Source: Lepraria neglecta
Lineage: Eukaryota; Ascomycota; Lecanoromycetes; Lecanorales; Stereocaulaceae
DNA: 64,000 nucleotides
Reading direction: 5' to 3'
Assembly (NCBI GenBank): GCA_033220425.1
Contig: CM065648.1
Coordinates: forward strand, 4,774,001 to 4,838,000
The position numbers and the translations under genes were made by a program. Positions 33,801 to 42,830 of the stretch are shown in pieces. Below the pieces are notes generated by a model, which was not told where the DNA came from, searched no databases, and saw only the letters and a list, made by a program, of their open reading frames with translations. Within the stretch, counting starts at the first letter, position 1, and every line of letters starts with the position of its first letter.

Positions 33801-35674
33801 AGCTTAGAGCTGCTGCTCAGACTCACCAACGGGAGTTACAGGACGCACTAGCCAAGCACGAAGATGAAGTGAAGGAGGCTGCAGCAAAATATGACTACCT
33901 CCGAGAAGAGGCCGACAAGCATCGGCAAGAGCTTGCTGCTATTGCTCAAAAGCATGAGCGGGAAGTTCAGGAAATGACTTCTGCTCACGAGCAGAAGCTG
34001 GAAGAATCGAAATCTGAGTACGAGAAGCTCAAAGTCGAAGCGGAGAACCGCCATCGAGAGCTCCACGATAGGATTTCGATACATGAGAAATCTAGCACCG
34101 AGGAAACTCGGAAATATAAGACACTTAGCGATACAGCTACGAAATACGAGCAGGAGATAGAGTATCTTCGTGGCGAATGCAAAGACGCAGTCGCCCAGAT
34201 CGAGAGCTTGCAAACTCCACTCAAGGAGAAGGACTTGGAGCGAAGCCATGCTGAAGCTAAGGCAGCCCTCAAATCCCATCAAGAACTCCAAGATCTCGCG
34301 GCCAAACATGAGGAAGAAGCTAAGCGTTTGCGTGCAGAGTTCGAGAATGCATCTGAGGAGATCATTACACTCAAGAGTTCGCTGAAAGAGAAAGATCTTG
34401 AGTTAACCAATAGTAAAGAGATCACTGCCCAGAAACATCAGCAAGATTTGCAAGAGCTGAGCACAAGCAAAGAGCAGGAGGCCACGCGATTCCGTGCTGA
34501 TCTCGAGACTGCAACCGGAGAAGTTGCCTCGCTTGAACATCGACTCAAGGACTTGGAGCGCCAACGAGGCAAAGCCGGGAATGAGAAAGAGATGGACGTT
34601 TTTGGCATTGCTCTCTACCTACTCAACCACAAATTCGATAACTTTACACCCAGATCTCAGGCTTCAATAGACCTTCTGAGCCAGGAAATACCTCCCGCCA
34701 TGGATGAGGACGAAGCGGTCAAGTCAATATCTTCCACCTTCACATCTCGGCTTCACGAAGGTGGTATTGACTTGAATGAACCGATTAAGACGGATAGCTT
34801 CCTTGCGTTCCTGAGCTGCTTGGTGAAAATGCGTTATATCGAGCATGATCGATCAGTCGGAGAAGTTGACGCCCTGAACCGGGCTTTGAAAGAGATGGAT
34901 GTCCAGAAAGCACAAACGACCGAAGAGCTTAAGGCCTTGAGTGAAAGCCGAGAAGCAACCGAACTCGAACGCCAGGAAGCCACTGAGGAGCTCACCTCGC
35001 TAAAAGACAAACTGGAGCTCGCCGAAACGCAAAGCCAACAGAAAGAGGGCCAAATAGCCACCTTGCAAAACAATCTCAAAGAGCTACAATTCTACATAGA
35101 CAATTCTTCAGCAAATATGGACCATGAGCGGAATGAAGCAGCTATGGAGATCGCTCTCTTGAAAGACAAGCTCGAGCTCGCCAAGATGCAGAGGCAGGAT
35201 GATAATGAGGACGCTGATCGTGAGCGGAAAGAAGTGTTCGTGGAACTTAACCTGCTGAAACACAAACTTGAACTTGCTGAATTGCAAAGCCGGGAAGCCA
35301 GTGAGGAACTTGACAGAGAAAGGAACGAAACAGGCGTGGACGTTGCTTTGCTGAAAGACAAGTTGGAACTCGCGGAACTGCACTCTCGGGAAGATAAAGA
35401 TGCCATCGCCGCGCTGCAGAGGGAAGTGGAGAGGTTGCAAATACAACTGGCTGTGGCTCCAAACCATGGTCCATATACTGCTCACCAATTACGCGAGGAG
35501 TTATCGATGCTGGGCAGGCATCATGATGCTAATTTAGCCGACGTTACGGCTCTCAGAGCGACTCTGAGAGCTGAAAGTGAGGAGAGGGAGGAGGAGTGGA
35601 GACGGAGGGCGGCGGCGAGGCAGAGGCTCGTGGGTGGTTTGAAGGAAATTGGTGCTGAGATTGCGGTGCAGTGA
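30869..35674 (+). CDS. Large coiled-coil protein, function unknown
   Basis: Single uninterrupted exon, 1601 residues. The first 280 are disordered and Ser/Thr/Pro/Arg-rich with short repeats of the GTPVRGTRTASP kind. The rest is almost wholly coiled coil. About 340-680 contains diverged units near 35 residues (SKDEEIQRLSQ, then DLEEKLKA and a short linker). About 770-1050 contains shorter units of 14-15 residues with KHEQEL cores. A non-coil segment at about 1240-1330 (DVFGIALYLLNHKFDNF, then FLAFLSCLVKMRYIEHD) could be a small folded domain. The last part has repeats with LKDKLELAE. It resembles cytoskeletal or organelle-tethering scaffolds in composition only, so homology claims based on coils would be unsafe. 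Confidence 0.8.
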   Translation: MWSHTIASSKTKAPPPAKPVARTPTSPTKPLPDPPPKDESPIQSFDADGFSKTSRVHTSKKPVTVAKAPILGRTTSTRAERQLADTKDAARSGLEKRDSHVAPPAPSRARADTPMRSTRTGTPTIPASKTSRVGAGTPVRGTRTASPTSPTSRTRRVGTSAQARPGLRDPKSTVDTKGRNSAAIAQPNKRALVSKYAKQDLPIQKGDAKEEDEQVREPFVAETDTISEPDYVDVRPPSPEEDRNKEDSTTNGDAAELTRQETNDSEQTPAKEEAEPEAHEELNREIALRNETIRKLRREIGFLQTAHERKVEKIEAASSEQMKALRLELDSVRETLVDLDDEHRSTVESHKEILRSKNEEIEKISSDALELQGKLRAADKAKDDRGDKDDELNRSKEEELQRLSQVNEELEEKLKAENEAKEEYENEKNELIRSKDEAIQNLLQSTQELEGKMKAAEDTKEQEAGDIHDRIRSKDAEIDRLSHAARDLQEKLDDMEVASEKDRKLAQSKEEEIQKLFQTNRDLEEKLKTTDSVSEKDHDLVKSKEDEIKRLSKTNQDLEGKLKAMESTSEKDQELFREKVDEIQSLSQIAKDLQEQLKAADSGHWELDELVRAKDEEIQRLSQGTRDLEEKVKSTDSVREKHKQFAKSKDEEISNVSKTVQDLQEKLNAFDKVKKQAVDHSVRSLRDEFRDLQVKHKRKVEDVEAAATARVEAVQRDYVELLKSRDQEIKDMSELAQDVEEKVETAREGQKQETRKAIIKHEEQLRNEASKHEEQLREATEKHAQALREATEQHEQELKSVQADCQELQDRATELKHKLRDTTNRHEQELESLRAEHQDADEKHKQEIRDVTAKHEEELKSVSEEHNNKFQDTITRHEREMKDAATKLEREIGILSTKHREALAAPSSRHEQALKEATAKHEQELEELVAKHKQELSNLNETHDKGLGDAVTGHEQELKTVAEKHQHELHEANAKHKELRAAAQTHQRELQDALAKHEDEVKEAAAKYDYLREEADKHRQELAAIAQKHEREVQEMTSAHEQKLEESKSEYEKLKVEAENRHRELHDRISIHEKSSTEETRKYKTLSDTATKYEQEIEYLRGECKDAVAQIESLQTPLKEKDLERSHAEAKAALKSHQELQDLAAKHEEEAKRLRAEFENASEEIITLKSSLKEKDLELTNSKEITAQKHQQDLQELSTSKEQEATRFRADLETATGEVASLEHRLKDLERQRGKAGNEKEMDVFGIALYLLNHKFDNFTPRSQASIDLLSQEIPPAMDEDEAVKSISSTFTSRLHEGGIDLNEPIKTDSFLAFLSCLVKMRYIEHDRSVGEVDALNRALKEMDVQKAQTTEELKALSESREATELERQEATEELTSLKDKLELAETQSQQKEGQIATLQNNLKELQFYIDNSSANMDHERNEAAMEIALLKDKLELAKMQRQDDNEDADRERKEVFVELNLLKHKLELAELQSREASEELDRERNETGVDVALLKDKLELAELHSREDKDAIAALQREVERLQIQLAVAPNHGPYTAHQLREELSMLGRHHDANLADVTALRATLRAESEEREEEWRRRAAARQRLVGGLKEIGAEIAVQ

Positions 35675-36811
35675 CGAGGAGAGTCCGTGGCTTTGGATAG
35701 AGCTACGGACATCTGTCGCGTGTGTTGCCATTGAGCGTTACGCGGATGCCCTTGTCGTTCTCGTTATTTATCGTCCTATTTCTGGACATGCTAGTCTATG
35801 TGTTATGAAAATATGAATGGCTATCTCAATATCATTGATTCGCATGAGAGCGACTCCCGATGCCCTTAGACTCTTGCAAACCCGAAACCTCTGTGTATCA
35901 CTAGCCTGATCCACTTCAGATTTCAGCGGAGCGAGTTTAGGATTGCTCTTTCCATCCGATGAGAGACAGTGTCTTGATGGCGCTGGATCCGTAGCGCAGC
36001 CCAGCAATCTAGAGACGATGCTTCCTCTCCTCTAATTTGACGCCGTTGTCGAGGGAAGCGTAAATATTCGATTCAGAGCCCTGGAAGCATTGGCAGTAGT
36101 TTCAAATAAGAAAGCTCACACTTGCTCTTTCAATACGCTGAGAGGCGATGGCTACACAGCATGGGATCGCTCCCAGCGCATAACGACCTCAAGAATGTGC
36201 ACCTCATCCTCCAGATTAACGCCAGCGCCCAGAGAAAGTGTTTGCATTTTGTTTCGCCCTCATGAACTAGAGTTTCGGAGGGAAAAGATCGTGGATTCGG
36301 ACTAGCACGCTGTTCCGATGCCCAAATCCTTCGCTCCCATGCTGCCAACTTTCCTCACACGCCAATCGAACATGGCAAATTTCTCTTTACGAACGCTATA
36401 GTCTCAGCGTCTACCATTTCCAAACGCTGGTGAGTTTGATATATTGGAAGAATGGAAATTGAAGCCTTCTATGGGCGGTAAACTGGTACCGGCGCGGCGG
36501 CTGAGATGTTGGACGCGAAAGCCGGGTTTGACCTTACGTGAAGCTTGGACGAATACTTAAGGAGGGGAGCTGCCCTCTTTCCATCGCAATTCAGATCATT
36601 CAGCAAATACAACAGTGTACAAAGCCTTCTCCTCCAGCTACCGCCTACATATACAACGCCTCTTCCTTTCCAACAACTACATGTGAGCCCCACCCTTCAA
36701 GGGACAATAGACTGGACTTTGCACTAACGACAGAGCGAACATAGACGTTGATCGTATATAAAACCCAAACCTTATACACAAACGAACCAACTTTCATACG
36801 CTCAATCCACA
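35675..36811. other. Long intergenic stretch before the small Cys-rich gene
   Basis: About 1.1 kb. Weak minus coding-like text near 36150-36260 (LSLGAGVNLEDEVHILEVV) ends at a stop and has no clear partner exon. Otherwise only short frames. The last 60 bases are a core promoter. Confidence 0.4.
36755..36763 (+). promoter_or_regulatory. TATA box of the small Cys-rich gene
   Basis: TATATAAAA lies 49 bases before the ATG at 36812, followed by a CA-rich leader. Such a strong TATA is unusual in this window and suggests an abundantly or conditionally expressed gene. Confidence 0.6.
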
Positions 36812-36967
36812 ATGGCTTCCTCCGCCCAAACCACTCCCGTCAACATGACCAAGCCCTCGAGCTCCAGCAGCTCCGATACGAAGCCCAAGGGGCACAAGTG
36901 TGGTGGTCTTACACGCCCTTACCCTAATGGTGGATGGTGCGATGTGTGCTGCTGCACTGTCATGTAG
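36812..36967 (+). CDS. 51-residue Cys-rich protein with C-terminal CaaX box
   Basis: A short single-exon frame: MASSAQTTPVNM, a Ser-rich linker, then KPKGHKCGGLTRPYPNG and GWCDVCCCTVM. It has five Cys, four within the last eight residues. The last four residues, CTVM, fit a CaaX box with Met at the end, which favours farnesylation; the neighbouring Cys could be palmitoylated. There is no signal peptide. Support comes from the strong TATA box, a clean leader and a protein-like composition; small fungal proteins with this kind of Cys-rich end are known. Membrane attachment is inferred. A lipopeptide-pheromone-like precursor is a speculative alternative, but the end does not match known a-factor-type sequences. 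Confidence 0.6.
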   Translation: MASSAQTTPVNMTKPSSSSSSDTKPKGHKCGGLTRPYPNGGWCDVCCCTVM

Positions 36968-37482
36968 GAAGAATGTCTATACTGAGAAGAAAATAAATTC
37001 TGGGATACTGGATGTCGCGGTGACGAAGCTATGTGAGCGATGTTTGTACGAGTATGCGATGGATGGATGTATGTGGATAGCATGTGGAATTTGGGAGTAT
37101 AGCGTGTATGTAGCGTTTGGATTGAGTTAGTTGCAGACGCGACAGATTGGAGGCGCCCTTGTGTCACCCCTAGCGGCTATCTATTTTTGACGTTCCTTGT
37201 GCGATGCAGCGTCACCAATGGAATTCTTACCAGTCCAATTACACTGAAATTCGTTGAAGAAGAACGTTCTCTGTTTGATGTCTCAGCATGTCCGAATCCT
37301 GGCGCTTATTTGATACAAGATGCAGGAGAGCGCGCTACGTTTTGGAAACCGAGACTGTCTCCCTCTTATGGCAAAGTCCTCCAAAAGTATATACTTTGGA
37401 TTGGGGCAGGAGGATGATTGCTTCCTTTTGCTCGTTACGTTATATATAACAGTCTATATGTGTTCCATGCTGGTCCGACTTC
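36968..37482. other. Intergenic before membrane protein gene
   Basis: No gene seen. A TATATATAA run near 37440 may be the core promoter of the next gene. Confidence 0.45.
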
Positions 37483-39114
37483 ATGTCTATGTTGATATAC
37501 ATTTTGCGTTTATCAATTAGTCTATTTTGTGTCATCAGTCTCTGCAACGGCATAGCATTCGAGCGAGGTCTTAACGTCACCAATCCAAGCTTCTATAACA
37601 ACACTCAAACAATCAATTGTGGCTTCACCGGCAACTCCGACGTGCTAGGAGTTGGGATCCGCATCGGCTACTACACCCAAGCTCTCTCAGTCTGGTTCGC
37701 CAATTACTTCATCCTGAGCGAAGCCAAAGCCCTTCGATCAATCAACCTACTGTTTCTAGTTGCTCTTTTCATCGGACTCGTATGGCTCTCTCACAGGCCC
37801 GAGGGGACCCACGCCATCGAAGTTTTCCTCCTGCTTCGGCTCTTGTTCGCTACTTGGTACGTTGGCGTTCTTGACCGATCGAAGTTCAGTAAGAAACATT
37901 GGAGGAAGAGCTATATGTGGGTCGTTATTCGAGAGTGTAGCTTGTTAGGGTTGCTGAGTTACGCTGTCTGGGTCGCTTGGATTGGGTTTGATCACCTAGA
38001 GAAGACGCCCTGTGGTACCTTCGTTTTCTTCATTGTGAAAGTCAGCCTATATGGGTGGTATCGATCAGCTTTTAAAGTGCTGTCGGTCTCTGCTCTCTGT
38101 TTCGGCGCTGTTAAGCAGGTCGACACGGCAATTCAGATTTACCAGCGCCAGCAGAGTAACGCGGTCAGAAGTCCGGATTATTTCAGTCGCCTACAGCAAT
38201 CGCTTCTGGATTGCAACGCGAAGGATCACGGGAGTACAGATTCAGACCATTCGAATGCTTCAAGATCCAGCACGTCCCAGCCTCCAATATCTGGTCTAAA
38301 TGTCTTGGAAGTAGCGGCGCAGACGCCTTTACCACAATCGCCACCACAACCAACAACGAGTTCACCCAATCCATCTCAGACCGTGGATTCTCAGTATAAT
38401 TTCTCACTGGCCAATGACCCAAGCAATAGTAAATTTCCTTCCCTGGAGGACCTCATAGCAGCAGACCACTACCTCCAAGACATAATCGACGTCAACGTCT
38501 CCAACCACTCCTCATGGTGTTATGAGATTAGGTGGCTCTCGCTGAAAGTCTTCCTGCCCTCGATGCATTCGCCAAGGTCAATATATAAGCGTATCTCCTC
38601 GCTCTTAACATGTCGACCCTTCCGCCTACCCATCCTAATACCTCTGTTCCGACACATTAAATCCATGTGCAGATATCCACTATACTCAAATTTCATAATG
38701 ATCGAAACAACACTCCATCACCCATACCATAAACAAACTTCGCCAATGACATTGCTTACCACGCTGGCTTTTCATAAAGCTCGACTACCGCCGCATAGAC
38801 CAAAACCTAACGTACTCTTCCATGCCAGTGCTTCTCTTGGCATGTGTATTATGCTTGTACTTGGTATTGAGCTATCTATACGCTGGAATAGCATCACTGA
38901 ATTGGGTAATATTGGCGCTGTCGGTCAGTTGATCCCCGCAATTATTGGGATTGGAGGGCTCATGAGGACGGTCTGGATATGGTGGTCGAGAGGTGACACC
39001 AGCGAAGACGAAGAGGATGGTGTTGGGAGGGAATTGAGGGATTGTGTTGGGGTATATGAGAAATTGAAGAAGGAGAAGGAAGGCCTGATGGTAACGGAAG
39101 TTGCGGAGGTGTAA
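37483..39114 (+). CDS. Multi-pass integral membrane protein, fungal family of unknown function
   Basis: Single exon of 543 residues. The N-terminus is a probable signal peptide (hydrophobic to about residue 22). Next are a short luminal part with N-glycosylation sequons (NVT, NNT) and CGFTGNSDVLGVGIR, then about seven hydrophobic helices: VWFANYFIL, INLLFLVALFIGLVWL, IEVFLLLRLLFATWYVGVL, SLLGLLSYAVWVAWIGF, TFVFFIVKVSLYGW and, near the end, LGMCIMLVLGIELSI and LIPAIIGIGGLMRTVWIWW. A disordered loop of about 200 residues separates the first group from the last two helices. The pattern CGFTGN-D-G-GIR-GYY is shared by many Pezizomycotina proteins; none is functionally defined as far as I know. 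Confidence 0.75.
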   Translation: MSMLIYILRLSISLFCVISLCNGIAFERGLNVTNPSFYNNTQTINCGFTGNSDVLGVGIRIGYYTQALSVWFANYFILSEAKALRSINLLFLVALFIGLVWLSHRPEGTHAIEVFLLLRLLFATWYVGVLDRSKFSKKHWRKSYMWVVIRECSLLGLLSYAVWVAWIGFDHLEKTPCGTFVFFIVKVSLYGWYRSAFKVLSVSALCFGAVKQVDTAIQIYQRQQSNAVRSPDYFSRLQQSLLDCNAKDHGSTDSDHSNASRSSTSQPPISGLNVLEVAAQTPLPQSPPQPTTSSPNPSQTVDSQYNFSLANDPSNSKFPSLEDLIAADHYLQDIIDVNVSNHSSWCYEIRWLSLKVFLPSMHSPRSIYKRISSLLTCRPFRLPILIPLFRHIKSMCRYPLYSNFIMIETTLHHPYHKQTSPMTLLTTLAFHKARLPPHRPKPNVLFHASASLGMCIMLVLGIELSIRWNSITELGNIGAVGQLIPAIIGIGGLMRTVWIWWSRGDTSEDEEDGVGRELRDCVGVYEKLKKEKEGLMVTEVAEV

Positions 39115-39251
39115 CTATATTATTTCTCGCTTCAAATGGGTATATCAACAGCTTTTATGGCCAAATCGATGCTCCATATTCGGGTAACTTTCATTAGTTG
39201 TCCCGAAAGTTCGTGTATTTATCATCAGACCTCAGTCCACCGCACTGTGTC

Positions 39252-39958
39252 TCATAACCTTCCCACCTCCCTCTCCAACACCTCCCAAACCCTCTTCTCC
39301 CTCCTCTCCTTTACCCTTCTCCCCTTCTCATCCCCATTCTCCATTCCACCAATCTTCCCATTCTTCTCCACGCCCTCATCTCCCTTCCCCAACTCCTCAA
39401 CCACCTCCCTCGCCCTCCCCACACTCTCCCTCACAGCCTCCGTCTCCCCCTTAATCTTCATCACCTGATCCTCCATCATCAATATCAGCGTCTCCCGCGC
39501 CTGATGCGGTCTATACGCATTAAGAACCTTGTGTACATCCTGAAACGTATCCTGTAGGTGCTCCCAAACGGGTGGATATGCGCCAGGATTCGTAGCCAAT
39601 GTATGCGTAAGAGAGAGAAAAGTCAGGAGTAGGTCGTGGGTTAGTGATTTCAGGCGGGCTGGTGTCGGTGTGAGGGTTGTGTCGTCTAAGGGCGTGGGAT
39701 TGATGTCGTGGATAGTGCCGAAGGAGCGGTATTGGCCATTGGGTGGTGGGGGTGGCGGGATTAGGTTCCGGAGTTCGGGGGGAGGGAGGTGAGTTCTGGG
39801 ATTGCGGTTGGGAGTGGCAGGGTGCCGGCCGAGGATTGGCTATATAGTTCAGGTTGTTGTTCGAGCTGCTCGAGGTTTTGAGGCGTGAAGGACTTGTAAA
39901 AGGGTGGTGGGGCTGGGAAGGCGGCACTGATGGCAGCAGGTTGGGATTGTTCGGCCAT
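39252..39958 (-). CDS. MED7: Mediator complex subunit 7, with a one-base frame break
   Basis: MED7 sits in the Mediator middle module linking activators to RNA polymerase II. N-terminus MAEQSQPAAISAAFPAPPPFYKSF starts at 39958. After the Cys-less linker LPLPTAIPELTSLPP the frame must shift by one base to continue with ELRNLIPPPPPPNG, YRSFG, then WEHLQDTFQDVHKVLNAYR and QARETLILMMEDQ, the family hallmark. The shift falls in a run of six G on plus (39777-39782); seven would restore the frame. No intron explains it. MED7 is essential in yeast, so a sequence error or a polymorphic run is more likely than a dead gene. It is divergent from the PAP2 gene with 281 bases between. Confidence 0.85.
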
Positions 39959-40239
39959 GGTTATAAGGACGAAAACAGGGTAGTAGCAGCAGCGATCTAA
40001 ATTGCTTCTAGCTGAGCCCAAACATCGAAGTCCTTCCTAAGCGCAAGGAAGAGGCTATCGAAATCCGGGGTAAACACGCTAGCAGTGGAGCGCATTTCGC
40101 TGCTTGGCGTCTCTCCTCCGACATTCTTTCGTCACTATTCCTCTAAACTGCAGGCTTCGTTGCGAGGTCAGCTCTGCTCACTATCGCGGGCGATACGACC
40201 GCAAATAATGCCCTACAATAACTCTTACCACTGACTACC

Positions 40240-41440
40240 ATGCCGACACCTCGTCGTAGCCCACCTGCGAAAAGGGGAAGCGAACAAGATGGGGGAATTA
40301 TGGCTTCTTTCTCCAGGTTCATGCAGGTATGCACCCCCCAAATACAGCTCCACTCCATGCTTTGCTCATACCCTCTAGCGATCATACGCCGCCGACTACG
40401 CTGGCTTCGCCCTACTGCTTGTGGTATATACGTTGGTTCGTCACTACCCGCTGTCTACGAAGCACAGGCACTGACATTTCGTCCAGATCCAACTGGTTGT
40501 CGAGCCCTTCCATCGCATGTTCTCGCTCGACAATATCTCTATACAGTATCCTCACGCAGAGGTAGAGCGTGTGCCCGTCAGTACGGGCCCCTAATTTCCT
40601 CTAGAAGTTACACGGGCTGAATCGCGCATGCAGTATGGAACGTTGGCTACGCTGTCGTCCTGCCGTTATGCGTATTCATTCTATGGGCCCTAATATTTCA
40701 GCCCGGTGTGCATAAAACCAATGTCACAATCCTCGGTCTTGCCATCAGCGTCATGCTTGCGACCTGCCTCACGGACATTGTGAAGAACTCGGTGGGAAGG
40801 CCAAGACCAGATCTTATTGCTCGGTGCAAGCCAAAGCAGGGCACGCCTGAGCACTCTTTGGTAACTATCGATGTCTGCACTGAGACAGCCCATCATGTGC
40901 TGCACGATGGCTGGAGGAGCTTTCCCAGCGGTCATAGCAGCTTGTGTTTTAGTGGGCTGGGCTATCTTGCTCTGTGTGTAATTTCGAACCACGGCTCTTC
41001 GTGTCCGAGCTGACATTGCCAGATTCCTCGCTGGCCAAATGCATGTCTTCCGACCTCGAACGGACCTAGCCAGAGTGCTCATAGCTCTCGCACCCCTAAT
41101 TGGCGCCGCTCTGATCGCAATATCCCGATTGGAAGATTATCGGCACGACGGCTACGACGTTACGACCGGATCCATCCTGGGTATGCTCGTTGCATACTTC
41201 TCGTATCGAAGGTACTATCCCGGATTGAAGTCACGTCAATGCGATACTCCATACCCTAGTCGCGCGGAGTGGGCTTCGAGTAGTGGGTATGGGAAGTTGA
41301 GGGATGAAGAAGCACGAATCGATAGCTCTGATACCTATTCCGTGGATGACATGGAGCATGGTACAGAGCATGTTCCGTTGCGGGGGACTAGTAGGGATCG
41401 AGATCGAGGGAGACTTGGGGGTAGTAGCAGTGAGTCGTAG
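40240..41440 (+). CDS. PAP2-family lipid phosphate phosphatase (DPP1/LPP type)
   Basis: Membrane enzyme dephosphorylating diacylglycerol pyrophosphate, phosphatidate or related lipids. Exons 40240-40326, 40379-40423, 40487-40580, 40634-40973 and 41023-41440 give 327 residues in frame. The three PAP2 motifs are complete: KNSVGRPRPD, SFPSGHSS and SRLEDYRHDGYD. Several hydrophobic helices surround them (FALLLV, NVGYAVVLPLCVFILWAL, LGLAISVMLATCL, LIALAPLIGAALIAI). The acidic and Arg-rich C-terminal tail faces the cytosol in homologs. Similar to yeast DPP1. Confidence 0.92.
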
Positions 41441-41558
41441 TATTGATTATAGACTGTACAATTTTCCATACATGCTGCTTGGACGGAGACTGGGAGCACC
41501 AGATAAACTGATTGATTGGTGAAGAATGCAGCTACCGGTAGCCACGAGGTTTTTACGA

Positions 41559-41869
41559 TATTCAAAACCATTGCAATGGTTTGGCATTAAAAATAATTCA
41601 ACAGTATACTTGAAAAAATCTAAAAAATAATAATTGCAGAGATATTTTGTGCGATTCTAAAATCTTATACCCTCGCACTTTCCTAAATACAACTTACGCT
41701 ATTTTTTATATAATTTTATAGTTTTAGCAGCGTTATAATCGTAAGAGTCAGCTCTATAATAACTTATTTACGGAATTACTCTTAAATTAATTAATAAATA
41801 CTACTTGGTATTGTTAAGTGGTGCGGTGAACAAAGTTTAAATGCCAAGCCATTGCAATCGTTTTGAATA
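41559..41869. mobile_element. AT-rich MITE with TA target duplication
   Basis: A 307-base element (41561-41867) with TA on both sides (41559-41560, 41868-41869) and terminal inverted repeats of about 28 bases differing at two positions; the shared ends read TTCAAAAC and TTGCAATGG. The interior is strongly AT-rich with no coding frame. TA duplication and size fit a Tc1/mariner-derived MITE, but its ends differ from those of the element at 7947-8910. Confidence 0.8.
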
Positions 41870-42293
41870 TTCTAATTTCGGGAGAGGCGTGCTGATCTCC
41901 CGCTTGACAGCTTTGATTCCCTGTAGCGTTCCAGTTCGAAGTCAGTACTTTGGTCTGCAGTAAAATTCACTACGCGAGACCTCTATGATAGCCCCATTAA
42001 CGATACAAGTCTGAAGTGATCTACGTCTGAGTAGGAAGAAGCTAAATATATAGATATTTGGCTTTTTCCCTTCGTGAATGGAGCTGACAAGTTGCGTCTT
42101 CATTCCAGCCTTATGAATCATCTGACAATCTTTGTCTTCCATTCGGCAAGATAAATAACTATTTGAATGATCATGATGTGGAGTAGGGAAGGATCAAAGG
42201 GTGTTGGCCCTGAATCTAAAAAAGCGTGTATCAGCTACCAGATTCTACAAACTGTACTCAACCCAATCAAACATTGTTGATTAACAGCGCACC
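41870..42293. other. Intergenic, promoter of secreted-protein gene
   Basis: AT-rich, no gene seen. A CCAATCAAACATTGTTGATTAA stretch lies close to the start of the next gene. Confidence 0.4.
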
Positions 42294-42830
42294 ATGATGA
42301 AACCCATTTTCTTCGTATCTCTCCTCGCCCTACCAGCATTCTCAGCCCCGGCCCCAGCCTCAGTAGCCACAACGACCCCAACCCAATTCCAAATTACATT
42401 CTACACCGCCGCCGACTGCACCGAAGACACCAAAGCCGGTGCCAATGGCCAAGCAACCATCGACGTCTACTGCAGCCAACCAATGGCAGTACCAATACGC
42501 TCTTACAACCTGAGCCGCGATCTCTACTATAAAGAGCAACTTGATTTCAGCCTCTCAACCGAACACGATGCTGGCGCCGCGCTGCAGATGAATATGCTCA
42601 GAAACCCTGCGGTCTGTGCTGTCTATGATTATAACGCGTTTGGTGCCGGGCGTTTGACGGGTTGCTACACGATCGAGAGCCCATCTCTCTATGAGAGCTG
42701 TGCAGTGCTAAAGACTAACCCGAACCTGGTCGGAGTGGATTCGGGAAGGACTGTGGAGCAGGATGCTTCGAAGGATGCGATTGCTACTGGGCTTCCCAAG
42801 CGCCCCCGCGGCGACAGGTTTGGCTGGTAG
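42294..42830 (+). CDS. Small secreted protein with five Cys
   Basis: Single exon, 178 residues. A clear signal peptide (MMKPIFFVSLLALPAFSAPAP) should be cut near residue 17-18. The mature part has Cys at about 42, 60, 108, 124 and 136, the first within FYTAADCTED, the last in YESCAV, which suggests a small beta-rich fold. The C-terminus ends KRPRGDRFGW, so a Lys-Arg site could release a short tail peptide. No known domain recognised. Secretion is well supported; an effector or wall role is only possible. Confidence 0.75.
   Translation: MMKPIFFVSLLALPAFSAPAPASVATTTPTQFQITFYTAADCTEDTKAGANGQATIDVYCSQPMAVPIRSYNLSRDLYYKEQLDFSLSTEHDAGAALQMNMLRNPAVCAVYDYNAFGAGRLTGCYTIESPSLYESCAVLKTNPNLVGVDSGRTVEQDASKDAIATGLPKRPRGDRFGW

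Noticed and set aside
35768-36348. Short frames on both strands between the coiled-coil and Cys-rich genes
   Set aside because: One stretch looks weakly coding, but no start, splice sites or family could be found.
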